In this document: positions 1 through 8,473 of the stretch, in pieces
Position numbering within the stretch: the first letter of the stretch is position 1
Layout: every line of letters starts with the position of its first letter
Origin: Chloroflexi bacterium TSY
GTDB lineage: Bacteria > Chloroflexota > Anaerolineae > Caldilineales > Caldilineaceae
NCBI GenBank assembly: GCA_019217005.1
Contig: JAHBNG010000116.1
Coordinates: forward strand, 1 to 48,592
DNA length: 48,592 nt
Direction of reading: 5' to 3'
Translations under genes and position numbers: made by a program
Notes under the pieces: generated by a model
What the model was told of the DNA's origin: nothing
The model's database searches: none
Seen by the model: only the letters and a program-made list of their open reading frames with translations

Positions 1-168
1 ATATCATATGATGATTATACAATTGGTATAGTAAACCGTTACCGAGAGGTTATCGAGCCTATCGTTAAGGAATATGCGCGTTTATTTAACTATCAGCCCG
101 AGGACGTCGATGTCGTATCAATTTGTGAAGAAGAGACTGATATTTACGCAATCATCAATCAAATTTGA
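1..168 (+). CDS. C-terminal end of an unrecognised protein (5' partial)
   Basis: An open frame enters from the left edge and runs 55 codons to TGA at 166-168, twelve bases before the ATG of the YhcG-like nuclease gene. The visible residues are acidic and hydrophilic, with a stretch EPIVKEYARLFNY and the end ETDIYAIINQI. I do not recognise the family. The short gap suggests it was co-transcribed with the nuclease gene. The start lies outside the window, so length and function cannot be judged. Confidence 0.5.
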   Translation: MSYDDYTIGIVNRYREVIEPIVKEYARLFNYQPEDVDVVSICEEETDIYAIINQI

Positions 169-180
169 AGAGTTTTGGCT

Positions 181-576
181 ATGAATTTTGAGTTGATCAC
201 GGATAGCGAGTACAAACACTGGCTGACGACAGTCAAAGCTACAATTCAACAGAGCCAAATCAAGGCTGTTATTCAAGTGAATGTTGAATTACTGAAGCTT
301 TATTGGCAGTTGGGTGCAATGATTGCTGAAAAGCAAACTACAGCCGCATGGGGCGATAAACTGATCGAGCAACTCAGCCGTGATCTACGCCGTGAATTCC
401 CAGATCTAAAGGACTTTTCACGGACGAATCTGTTATACATCCGCAAGTGGTATCTTTTTTATAGTATAGGAAAGTATAAAATCACTCGAGTAGCTTCGTA
501 TAGCAAGCTCGTGTGCGGCGGTTCAGGGGCCAAGTCACAGACTCCGTCGATCCTGCTGGGCGAAGCCCTTTTTTAA
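181..576 (+). pseudogene. YhcG/DUF1016 PDDEXK nuclease, N-terminal part
   Basis: This is the N-terminal helical domain (DUF1016_N) of the YhcG family, predicted PDDEXK-fold nucleases often found near restriction or defence genes. Recognisable stretches are LLKLYWQLGAMIAEKQ, WGDKLIEQLSRDLR and FSRTNLLYIRKWYLFY. Authentic sequence stops at base 462. The ORF then runs into foreign DNA and ends at 576 with unrelated residues. The missing C-terminal half resumes in phase at 3021, and the 8-bp sequence TTTTTTAT occurs at both 455-462 and 3013-3020. Joining them gives ...WYLFY/HESSEIVPQVVGQ..., as expected for the family. A TTG six bases upstream (175) is an alternative start. The gene is very likely non-functional as it stands. 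Confidence 0.85.
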
Positions 577-617
577 GAAGATACGTCTACTGAGTATAAA
601 TAAGGAAATCAATAAAA

Positions 618-1093
618 ATGCGATTTTATTCACCCGAAGCATCTGTGCCAGAGTTTCTTCAAACTCCCGAATTTACGTTACGTCCCCTAACCCCTGCTCA
701 TGTGAAGCTAGATCACGCTGCACTCATGGCGAGCAAGACGATGTTGCGGCTGTGGTCGGGGCACCCCAACGGCGGCTGGCCCGAGGACGACTTTTCTGTG
801 ACCGATAATCTGGCCGATTCGGTACGATTGATGATGACACTGCGCTCGTCCGCTTTTGGGCCGTAGAACCGCGGCTGGCTGATGGACTGGATGAACGAAT
901 TTTAACGGCACTGCTATCTTGGCTTAACGAAGCATGGGCATTTAAACAGATCTACTTTCATACGTTTGAGCACAATACTCAGCAGGTGAACACACTAGAG
1001 TGCTGTGGCTTAATCAAGGTGGGGCAGGTGACAATAGAATCCCGAGGTGGATCACATTTTCTTTATACCCAACAAAGGGAGTCGCTGTCATGA
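618..1093 (+). pseudogene. GNAT acetyltransferase remnant with internal deletion and frameshift
   Basis: The N-terminal part (618 to about 825) reads FTLRPLTPAHVKLDHAALM and SGHPNGGWPEDDFSVTDNLA, typical of GNAT proteins that begin with a FxLRPL strand. The frame then shifts near 830. The continuation reads ALVRFWAVEPRLADGLDERI, AWAFKQIYFHTFEHNTQQV and ends FLYTQQRESLS with TGA at 1091-1093. The acetyl-CoA-binding centre expected between the two parts is missing, so there is an internal deletion as well as the frameshift. The stop overlaps the next ATG (ATGA at 1090), which implies former translational coupling to the methyltransferase gene. Assignment rests on overall pattern, not on an intact motif A. 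Confidence 0.6.
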
Positions 1094-1153
1094 AAATAGA
1101 TGTCAAAACCTTCTATGATGAACATCCAATAAATGAAATGGAGATTCTTTCTA

Positions 1154-2642
1154 CTTTACTTTCTGGTAAAAGAAAAGAGATGAGGTGAGAAATGTGACAA
1201 AAAGCGGTTAGCAGTTCATCCAAAAGGTAGAGAACCCAAAAAGGAGGAAGGAATGCTAACCGCGCCAGAAATAACTATAGCAGTACTGATGAATGTATTG
1301 CAAGTAACGCCGATGGGAACAAACGTAAATGTAATGCGTCTGATGTGGGCAATGCTGAATGGGTCGTTTCTGAAAAGTCGAGGAGCAATCCATAGCGCAT
1401 TGAAAGAAAGCGGGTTTGAAGATGAGGAGCCCGGCGAAGCTGGTGGAGCTTCGATATGGATCATGGGATATCACAAGTCTGCTGGGGTCGTGGCAAGAAG
1501 AAGTGGAGTGGAAAGGGAATGGGAGGCAAAAAAGTTAGAAGGTACCGAGTGAAAAGCATAGATATCACAGGGTTCTGGCGACCGAAGCTGCAAGGGAAAG
1601 TGAACCGACTCTATAACTCAACGGCTCGTCGGCATTGCCCGCGCTCATCTTTGGAGTGATGATAAGCTCGGGGGAGATAGGCGGGAAGCGAGTGCCACTG
1701 CTCAAGGCAATCATGAGATGCACGGTTGGAACAAAGGAAAGTGAGTTTCGGAAAAGCTGCTGACAGAGACGAAGAAATCACTGGAGTCAGACGAAGTGGC
1801 GGTGGTCGATGCCGGGTTTACAATCAGAGAAATGCTAGAAAGCGGCATAGACCGATTTGTCCTGCGGGAAGCCATTAACTGCACAGTGCGCCGCAATGAG
1901 TTCCCCAAACGCAAAGAAAAGGCAGACCACCTGAATATGGTGATATTGTGCGTCCGCTCTCGCAGCTATAAGGAAAGCGACTCGAGGCTACAACTCCGGA
2001 CTCGTCTGGTCGCTTTCTCTATAGTGGTCGCCTGATTTGCTATCAAGCATGGCACAATCTCGTCCCCAGAACAACCAAGGTGGATACAGCCAACCGTACC
2101 TACTCGATTTACGTCATTCAGGATCCGGCCTACAACACACCTTTGGTTTTGGCGACCGTTATGACTTTGCAGCCTGAAACCATTTATCTTGTCTACCTGG
2201 AACGCTGGCCTGTTGAACATCCCCCCTTGGCTTCCAAGCAGATGATTGGCTTACATCGTCAATTTGTTCATGCCGATGAGGCTTGTTTCCGCTTACCTGA
2301 ACTGGGGCTGCTTGCTGGCAATCTTCTTTCCCATTTAGCCGCTTCTCTCCTCCCATACCGACTGGCTACTGGGATCGAGAGCCTCAAGCCACTCCCGGCA
2401 GGCTGCGTGTTCTCTCGAGTGCTCTTTTTCCAACTCCTGACCAACTCGACCCTGACTTTCGGAAAAGGCCTCGGTTTCACACCATTTACCTAAAGGCGTT
2501 CTCGCTCATCGCCGCCTCAATGCCGCTGCTTAAACTAGCCGAGCACTATTTTTACATTTTATCCCGTTTTTTCAGGGTGGATTCTTTTTTCCGCCCCTTT
2601 CGGTTTGCCCTTTGTCACTCAAGCCTTTACCAGAAAGTAAAG
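1154..2642 (+). mobile_element. Insertion sequence, copy 1 of a 1.49-kb DDE-type IS
   Basis: The element starts CTTTACTTTCTGGTAA and ends with the reverse complement TTACCAGAAAGTAAAG, a perfect 16-bp terminal inverted repeat. It is flanked by TTCTA on both sides (5-bp target duplication). Length is 1489 bp. Two more copies lie at 35463-36951 (also 1489 bp) and 46779-48251 (inverted). The family is not one I can name with certainty; the 5-bp duplication and the DDE-like transposase suggest an IS4-superfamily relative. Confidence 0.9.
1253..2533 (+). pseudogene. DDE-type transposase of IS copy 1, frameshifted
   Basis: Reading across several frames gives one protein of about 420 residues. It begins MLTAPEITIAVLMNVLQVTP with the ribosome-binding site AAGGAGGAAGG just upstream, and ends LAHRRLNAAA. 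Likely catalytic stretches are KSIDITGFWRPKL (first Asp), EVAVVDAGFTIREML (second Asp) and YLERWPVEHPPLASKQ (Glu). Comparison with the other two copies places indels near 1430, 1505, 1635, 1750 and 1965. The indel positions differ between copies, so an intact protein can be reconstructed as a consensus even though no copy in this window encodes it. Confidence 0.8.
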
Positions 2643-3012
2643 TTCTAAGGTATCAGATGAAGGGAAATGCACAACCGAATTAGTACCTAAGGAGCAACTT
2701 CTCTCCGAGTGTCAGCGGATTTTAAAGTCAGGGGGTGGATTAGGTTTTACCGACTGGATGGCGACCGCATCATTAATAGCGGACCAGCGCAGGCGCTTTG
2801 CGGATACCTTTGCAGCAGAGCGAATTGCCAGCCAGGATGAATATCATTATCTATTGGAGATTGCAGGCTTTGTAGAAGTCACTTCAGTCAATCTTTCGAC
2901 GCAATGGCGGGATATTTTGCACCAACGATTCACTATGTTCCAATCGCTGGAAGCCGAAACCGTGGCCCGCTTTGGTCAGGAAAGACACGATACATACATA
3001 CGCAACTACGAG

Positions 3013-3875
3013 TTTTTTATCATGAGTCTTCTGAAATTGTCCCACAAGTTGTGGGACAATCGGTTTCTGCGCCAGCGAACAAGGAGATACTTCAAATTCC
3101 TTGGGGACACAACCGAGAGATCATTAGCAAATGTAAAAACTTGCCGGAGGCGCTTTACTATGTCCAAAATACGCTCCAGCATAACTGGAGCCGTGCCGTT
3201 CTCGTCCACCAGATCGAAAGCAAGCTTTATCAACGAGAAGGCAAAGCCCTCAACAACTCTGCCCACACCCTGCCCAAGCCGCAGTCTGATCTAGCGCAAC
3301 AGATGCTGAAAGACCCCTACATCTTTGATTTTCTTCATTTGACTAAAGAGTATACTGAGCGCGATCTAGAAGATGCACTCGTAGAGCATATTACAAAATT
3401 CCTGCTGGAATTGGGTGCGGGCTTCTCGTTTCTAAGCCGTCAATATCATCTTGAGATCGGTGGTCAGGATTTTTACATTGATCTGCTTTTTTACCACGTT
3501 CGGCTCCACTGCTACATCGTCATTGAGCTAAAAGCCACTTCGTTTCAAGCCGAATATGTGGGTAAGCTCAATTTGTATCTCTCTGCCGTAGATGACCAGT
3601 TACGCAGCACCCTGGATCAACCCACGATTGGGATTTTGATCTGCAAAGACAAAAACAAGACTGTGGCCGAGTATGCGCTGCGCGATATCAATAAGCCAAT
3701 TGGTGTTTCTGAATATCAACTGACCCAATCCTTGCCTGATGATCTTAAATCGAGCCTGCCATCAATTGAAGAAATTGAACAGGAGTTGGCGGATTTGGAT
3801 GGGCTTTTGTCTGCCCACATAGTATCCGATACTGGCACTACTACAGAGAGCAAGGATGTAGGTGAGGTTACCTAA
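3013..3875 (+). pseudogene. YhcG/DUF1016 PDDEXK nuclease, C-terminal part
   Basis: This is the C-terminal half of the split gene. It contains the family signature IPWGHNREIISKCKN, then NTLQHNWSRAVLVHQIESKL, PYIFDFLHL and the nuclease core. In the core, FYIDLLFYHVRLHCYIVIEL carries the D-x(n)-E-x-K arrangement (IDLLFYH...VIELKA), as expected of a PDDEXK site. It ends at TAA 3873-3875. The nuclease domain itself looks intact and about full length. An upstream ATG at 2904 in the same frame would give a chimeric protein starting in methyltransferase DNA, but there is no evidence that it is used. YhcG proteins are linked to defence and to DNA-break processing; the exact role here is unknown. Confidence 0.85.
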
Positions 3876-3930
3876 ATTTGCTCTATACAGCTAAATACGG
3901 CATTCCTGCTTATTTAAGAGCCCTTGCCTT

Positions 3931-5649
3931 TTAAACGACTGCCTCAAGTTCCCCATCTGGCTTCATTAACAGCGCCGCAAGCTGGCGCGAACAGGGCAGC
4001 AGCTTGTTAATCGGTACCCCCGCTCCCATCGTCGCCAACAGCACGCTACTGCGTGTTGGCCAGGCCACAAGCTCCTCGCCGGAGATTACGATCACCGGAA
4101 TGTCACGAATCGCCGCGTCTTGATTCTTTTCCGCCAAAACCTGCCAACCGAGCATATCGGGCAGAAGAATGTCCAGTAGGACCAAATCTGGAGCCTCACG
4201 GCCCCGGACCCGACGTTGTAGCTCGACCAACGCTTCCGCCCCACTGGCGGCGGGGGTAATCTCCAACGTAGGGTCAATTATTGAGAGCATCTGGGTAAAG
4301 AGTTGCCGAATATCCGGATTGTCGTCCACAAGCAAAATGCGCTTCACCGGCTTGTCAAGGGTATTCAAAACCTTTGCTAAATCGGGCTGTCTGACCGACT
4401 TGATCAAATAGTCGACGGCACCGGCCTCTAAGGCATAATTGATTTTCGGCGGAAAGGCACACCCAAGAATGGGCATATCGGGTATGCTTTGCCGGGCCTG
4501 TTCCAGCAACGAGAGCAAATGTTGGGGAGCGGCTGCATTGAGGATCAGCATATGCGCCGGATGGGTTTGCAACGCTTTGAGAGCGCCGGGTAGATCACGG
4601 CTCTCAGCAACCTGAATCTCATCGGTATGGCGGCTGAGCACGGGGACCAAATCGCCACTTTCGTCACAGACCATGATCCGCTGTTTGGGCGGCATTTCGG
4701 GCAATTGGGGCCAGGTAGTGCGTTCATGCCAAGCCCAATCTTCGTCAAGGCCAGAGACCGACGTGCCCCCGACCGGCAGCGGCGGGGCGATGGGCAGGGT
4801 GAATGAGAAGGTGCTGCCGAAGCCTAATTTACTTTCGGCCCATATCCGACCCTGATGACGTTCGATAAATTGTTGGCTGATGCTGAGGCCGAGTCCACTG
4901 CCGCCTTGATCAGGTCCCACCTGGTCCGCCTGCGCAAACGGTTCAAAGATTCTGTCCAGCTCTTGCGGGGCGATACCGGGACCCGTATCCGTTACGCTGA
5001 TAAGAATGTCACTTCCCTGGCGCGTGGTCTTGACGATAATGCCGCCGCTCTCCGTATAGCGGGCTGCATTGCTCACCAGGTTGAGAAGCACCTGGCGGAT
5101 ACGGGTTCTGTCGCAGTAAACTTGCGGGAAATCGTCGTCAATGCTGACCTGCAAAGTGAGCGCTTTCCTTTCGATCAGCGGACGCACCACCATCACCACC
5201 GCATTTTTTATATCGTCTGCCAAATCTGCCCATTCCCGATGCAAGCTCAGCCGATCCGCTTCGGCCTGGCTGAGATCCAGGACATCGCTGATCATGCTGG
5301 CCAAATGATTGCTGTTGCGCTGGACAATCTCCAGAACTTGCATGAGCAAGGGTGGCAGCGATTCCCCATAGGCTTCAGGTACCTCCAGCAGCGTGTCAAT
5401 CAGTCCCAGAATCATATTCAGCGGCGTCCGAAATTCGTGGCTAATCTTGGCCACAAAGGCCGCCTTGGCTTGATGAGCTTCCTCAGCAATCTGACGCAGG
5501 GCTACCAGGCGGTTATTTAGCAATTCCTGGGTTTGATAGGCCGTTTTCAGATCTGCTTGCATTTGGGCCAACTCAACTTTTTGATCCCGCGTTTCATCTA
5601 ATAGCTGCTGCGCTCGGTGAAACTGATCGTATAACCATTGGTTGGCCAC
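3931..5649 (-). CDS. Hybrid sensor histidine kinase, cytoplasmic part (probably frameshifted from 5598-6062)
   Basis: The 572-residue frame has four parts in order. Residues 10-60 form a coiled coil. A HisKA domain carries phospho-acceptor His71 in AKISHEFRTPLNMI. A HATPase_c domain (about 175-290) has the N box LLNLVSNAARYT, G1 DTGPGIAPQELDRIFEPFAQ and G2 GGSGLGLSISQQFIERH. After a linker come two receiver-like domains. The first lacks the usual acidic pocket; the second has ILLVDDNPDI and LVLLDILLPDMLGWQV, with a phosphorylatable Asp. No transmembrane part is present in this frame, but one lies immediately upstream in another frame. The first residues ANQWLYDQFHRAQQ match the normal junction after a membrane domain, so one gene with a frameshift is the simplest reading. 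Signal and target are unknown. Confidence 0.85.
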   Translation of the reverse strand: MANQWLYDQFHRAQQLLDETRDQKVELAQMQADLKTAYQTQELLNNRLVALRQIAEEAHQAKAAFVAKISHEFRTPLNMILGLIDTLLEVPEAYGESLPPLLMQVLEIVQRNSNHLASMISDVLDLSQAEADRLSLHREWADLADDIKNAVVMVVRPLIERKALTLQVSIDDDFPQVYCDRTRIRQVLLNLVSNAARYTESGGIIVKTTRQGSDILISVTDTGPGIAPQELDRIFEPFAQADQVGPDQGGSGLGLSISQQFIERHQGRIWAESKLGFGSTFSFTLPIAPPLPVGGTSVSGLDEDWAWHERTTWPQLPEMPPKQRIMVCDESGDLVPVLSRHTDEIQVAESRDLPGALKALQTHPAHMLILNAAAPQHLLSLLEQARQSIPDMPILGCAFPPKINYALEAGAVDYLIKSVRQPDLAKVLNTLDKPVKRILLVDDNPDIRQLFTQMLSIIDPTLEITPAASGAEALVELQRRVRGREAPDLVLLDILLPDMLGWQVLAEKNQDAAIRDIPVIVISGEELVAWPTRSSVLLATMGAGVPINKLLPCSRQLAALLMKPDGELEAVV

Positions 5650-6062
5650 AGGAATAGCAGCCCTATAGTTTCCAGTAAAGCCGTGAGCAGCGCCGCAGTC
5701 CAGGTCATGAGCGCCTGCGCCAAAAGGGGCAACAAGATCATCAATAGGTAGAGGTCGGATATCCCAAATCGGATGAATGCCAGGTTGATGAGGATGCTCA
5801 GACCGATGAGGGTAAACCAGCGGCTGAGCCTAGTCCCACCCAACCGATCCAGCCACCAGATGAGCGCAGCCAGGCCAAAACATACCAAGGGTATTTGGTA
5901 CAACCGTTGTGCCGGCTCAACCAGCAGTTCGCCCATGAACGTCACAGCTGACCCCAGGCAGACCAGCACGGCAATAACCCAGGTGAGCGATAAGCGTAGC
6001 TCCGGGTCGATCTCCAGACCGGGTCTGGTGGCGAAGGTTGTTATTCCGTCTTTTGTCATCAT
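5598..6062 (-). pseudogene. Membrane-sensor N-terminus of the hybrid kinase, frameshifted
   Basis: The 154-residue frame holds four or five hydrophobic segments (for example LTWVIAVLVCLGSAVTFMGE, LYQIPLVCFGLAALIWW and LYLLMILLPLLAQALMTW). It then runs into a spurious tail, WPTNGYTISFTERSSY, that overlaps the start of the kinase frame. It precedes the kinase on the same strand with a 52-bp overlap, and no separate protein of this kind is expected to end here. I interpret it as the membrane sensor of the kinase, separated by one indel near 5640. A sequencing indel could also explain this. An upstream tandem repeat (6064-6109) lies just before the start codon. Confidence 0.6.
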
Positions 6063-6063
6063 A

Positions 6064-6109
6064 CCTGTTCTCCTGCTGAAGCGACGCCTGTTCTCCTGCT
6101 GAAGCGACG
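6064..6109. repeat. Two tandem copies of a 23-bp unit
   Basis: The unit CCTGTTCTCCTGCTGAAGCG followed by ACG occurs twice in direct succession, without mismatch, immediately upstream of the start of the kinase membrane domain. On the coding strand it contains CAGCAGGAGAACAGG, so a ribosome-binding-like GGAG is duplicated. It may simply be a slippage duplication. Confidence 0.8.
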
Positions 6110-6603
6110 ATATTCTGTTTCAGACGAATCACACAACTTATCATAACTTATCTGACAGTGCGTAGACACAGCTTACCCTGTCATTATACTATAAATGGCT
6201 TGTTGTACTGTTCTGCCTCGATTTTTCTAAATCATCGAATTTATTCTGAGCACTGCCATAGATGAGAAGGATTCGACCCATTTTACTCGAGTGGATTATT
6301 CTCATCTATGAGCGAGTGCGGTATATTCTGACGGAGAAGTATGAGATAATTCCGTCAAACGGCAGCATTTGCCGCGAAAAAACCGGCCAGGCAGTTCGGG
6401 GCGTTTCTGGTGATTGTCGACCTCTCGGAAACGCCGTGCGATGGGGTATGCGGATTGGGAGGGTGAAGGGTATCTTGCTGACGGCAGTCCGGTGAAACTG
6501 ATTACCGATTGATGATTGACGATGCGTGTTCGTATCCGCAAGAGCAATCTAAAATCGTCAATCGTCTAGGGTATCATCCTCGCTTGAGGTATAATACTGA
6601 CCG
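6110..6603. other. Region without a recognisable gene
   Basis: No reading frame here looks coding. A 12-bp inverted repeat (CATAGATGAGAA ... TTCTCATCTATG, about 6258-6310) is the only clear structure. The region separates the kinase from a PhyH remnant whose 5' part is missing, so a deletion junction probably lies close to 6600. Confidence 0.4.
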
Positions 6604-6931
6604 ATGGATCCCGTGGGATCGTTCTCGGCCTGGGTCGCGGTTGATGATGTCGACCGCGAAAACGGCTGTCTTCATTTCACCCCGCGCTCACACAACTTCG
6701 GCAAACAGGAGTCGATTTATTTGAGCGTTGAGGGTGATAGCATCGTCGATAAGATGAAGCCAAAGGGCTTTGAAGAGGAGGAGCCGGTTGCAATGGAGAT
6801 GGAGGCTGGTGGGGTTACCTTCCATCACGGCTGCAACTTCCAATACGCCGGTCCCAACCGGAGTGACAAGCCGCGCCGGGCCTTTGCTATCATCTACATC
6901 CCCGACTATGTCACGTATACTGGTGAACTAA
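6604..6931 (+). pseudogene. Phytanoyl-CoA dioxygenase (PhyH) family fragment
   Basis: The fragment reads GSFSAWVAVDDVDRENGCLH, FTPRSHNFGKQ and then MEMEAGGVTFHHGCNFQYAG with NRSDKPRRAFAIIYIPDYVT. This is the second half of a PhyH-family Fe(II)/2-oxoglutarate oxygenase, including the distal metal His (FHHGC) and the Arg that binds 2-oxoglutarate (KPRRAFAI). The N-terminal half with the HxD motif is absent upstream, where unrelated sequence begins. The 3' end is cut by the IS701-family element at 6931/6932. It is one of four PhyH loci in the window; only that at 27960 is complete. Confidence 0.75.
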
Positions 6932-8429
6932 GCTCGACTTTGTACAATTTGGGCACATTAAAAAGTTAATAAAGAAGGAACAAAAGGGAAGCTGATGTAA
7001 GATAGGAGTGAGAAAACAACTATCAAAGAGAGGAGAGCCCAATGTTCCTTCCAGCAGAAATAATCCCGTTGTTCGAGAGCTTTCGCCCAGTCTTCACAGA
7101 ACCGACGTACCAAAAGGCACTGGTCTTGGTGATAGGGACGGTGTTAACGAAGGAAGACGAACGGTGACAGCGGCGTTGAGAGTGATGGGATTGGAGCAAG
7201 AGGGAGACTGGTCCAAGTATCACCATGTGCTGAATCGAGCGAAGTGGGATGGATTGATGTTGAGCTATATCTTACTGCACTTGATTGTGGATACGTTTGT
7301 GGTCATGGGAGCGCCAGTCGAGATAACGGTAGACGAGACGCTAGAAAGGCGCTGGGGTCCCAAGATCAGCAAACGAGGACACTGGCGAGATAGCCTGGCG
7401 TCAGGCCGGAAGATGAACGTAAGCACGAGCGGATTGCGGTGGCTGGTCTTCTGTGTGGTGGTCAAGTTGCCGTGGAGTGACCTCTACTGGTCGTTGCCCT
7501 TTCTGAGCGTCTTACTCACAACGCCGAAAGTCAGCGAAACGCTTAACAAGCGCCACCGGACAGTAGCGAAACGAACCATGCAGGTGGTGGCCTGGCTGCG
7601 TCGAGCTTTGCCAGGTCGAGAAATCAAGCTCATCGGCGATGGGGCTTACAGTGTGATCGAGTTGGGCTTGCGCTGTCAATCCCAAGGAGTCACCTTGATT
7701 GGGCCTCTGCGACTGGATGCGCGTCTCTTTGACTATCCACCCTCCCGTTTGAAACCTGACGGCACAAAACGACCTGGTCGTCCTCCTGTCGTTGGGCAGC
7801 GACTGCCCAATCTGGCAGATGTCGCCCTCTTCCAAACCACCTGTTGGCACCGCTGCCGCATTGACTGGTATGGTGGAGAATCTGAAGTCGTCGACTGGGC
7901 CACTGGTATTGCCTTTTGGTACTCCACTGGCACTACCCCGCTCCTTCTGCGCTGGGTTTTAGTCCGCGATCCCAAAGGCCAAGCTGAGACCGTCGCTTAC
8001 TTCTCCACCGACATTCATCAGGCTGCCCCCCACATCATCGCTGATTTCGTCAAACGCTGGTCCATTGAAGTCACTTTCGAGGAAGCCAGAGCTCACCTCG
8101 GTGTCGAAACTCAGCGCCAGTGGAGTGACTTGGCCATTGAGCGCACTACTCCTGCTCTCTTTGGTCTTTTCAGCCTTGTCATTTTGATGGCTCATGCCTT
8201 CTCTCCTGATGGCTCTATCCCTTTGCCTCAAGCTGCTTGGTATCACAAGACTCACGCCTCCTTCCATGACCTCCTCTCTCTGGTTCGCCGCCGCTTATGG
8301 TCCCATTTCCTTTTCCAGACATCCCACATTTCACCTGCTCTTCGTTTATTCTCTCCCTCTCAGGTGAACACCTTACTTTCTGCTGTCTGTTATTAACTTT
8401 TTAATGTGCTCAAAACTTACAAAGTCAAG
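6932..8429 (+). mobile_element. IS701-family insertion sequence, copy A
   Basis: The element begins GCTCGACTTTGTACAATTTG and ends with the complement of CTTGACTTTGTAAGTTTTGA, an imperfect inverted repeat that continues through GCACATTAAAAAGT. It is flanked by CTAA at 6928-6931 and 8430-8433, a 4-bp target duplication. The inverted second copy at 30132-31632 shows the same CTAA in element orientation, so both ends are well defined. Length is 1498 bp. Confidence 0.9.
7042..8396 (+). pseudogene. IS701-family transposase, one frameshift
   Basis: The protein starts MFLPAEIIPLFESFRPVFTE at 7042 behind the site AGGAGAG. Near 7152 copy A lacks one G relative to copy B (AAGGAAG against AAGGGAAG), so the frame shifts; the rest is open to TAA at 8394-8396. 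DDE motifs visible are VEITVDETLERRWGPKIS, IKLIGDGAYSVIEL and the C-terminal RWSIEVTFEEARAHLG, which is typical of IS701 transposases (DDE_5). With the missing base restored the product is about 450 residues and looks complete. The indel in a G run could be an assembly error. Confidence 0.85.
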
Positions 8430-8473
8430 CTAAGAACCTGTCCGAAAAGTGGTTGTGAGTTCGACCAGTTTCT
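8430..8473. repeat. End fragment of the same small element found at 17745-17824
   Basis: Bases 8434-8473 (GAACCTGTCCGAAAAGTGGT then TGTGAGTTCGACCAGTTTCT) match the inverted right half of the 80-bp element at 17745-17824 with only two or three differences. The abutting CTAA is shared with the IS701-family target duplication. The homology stops where the IS5-family element has inserted, and the other half of the element is not found beyond it. Confidence 0.65.

Larger units (their letters stand above)
463..3012. other. 2.55-kb foreign block splitting the DUF1016 gene
   Basis: Removing 463-3020 restores one continuous DUF1016 reading frame, so this stretch was inserted. It carries a decayed GNAT gene, a decayed methyltransferase gene and IS copy 1. 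The ends are not inverted repeats of each other. The right edge falls inside the last codons of the methyltransferase, so it is not a simple transposon. The 8-bp direct repeat TTTTTTAT could be a target duplication or a microhomology used in illegitimate recombination. Bases 463-617 hold no gene; a short GGGC-GAA-GCCC stem followed by T6 at 558-574 is a weak terminator candidate. Confidence 0.7.
1090..3012 (+). pseudogene. SAM-dependent methyltransferase remnant, split by IS copy 1
   Basis: Part one (1090-1153) encodes MKIDVKTFYDEHPINEMEIL, the N-terminal motif of methyltransferases with a YYDxHPINE start. IS copy 1 follows, flanked by the 5-bp duplication TTCTA (1149-1153 and 2643-2647). Part two resumes in frame: excision gives MEILSKVSDEGK, then ECQRILKSGGGLGFTDWMAT, then LEIAGFVEV and FGQERHDTYIRNYEFF, where it meets the DUF1016 sequence. 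The family's SAM-binding core (motif I and following, about 100 residues) is absent between EGK and the RILK motif. The gene therefore had an in-frame internal deletion before the IS entered, and its last codons are also lost. It cannot be an active enzyme. Confidence 0.7.

Noticed and set aside
558..574. Rho-independent terminator GGGC-GAA-GCCC-T6
   Set aside because: The stem is only 4 bp; kept as a comment in the block description and not as a separate feature.
4855..5520. A 221-codon plus-strand frame opposite the hybrid kinase
   Set aside because: It has no recognisable domain, and the minus strand carries clear HisKA and HATPase motifs across the same bases.
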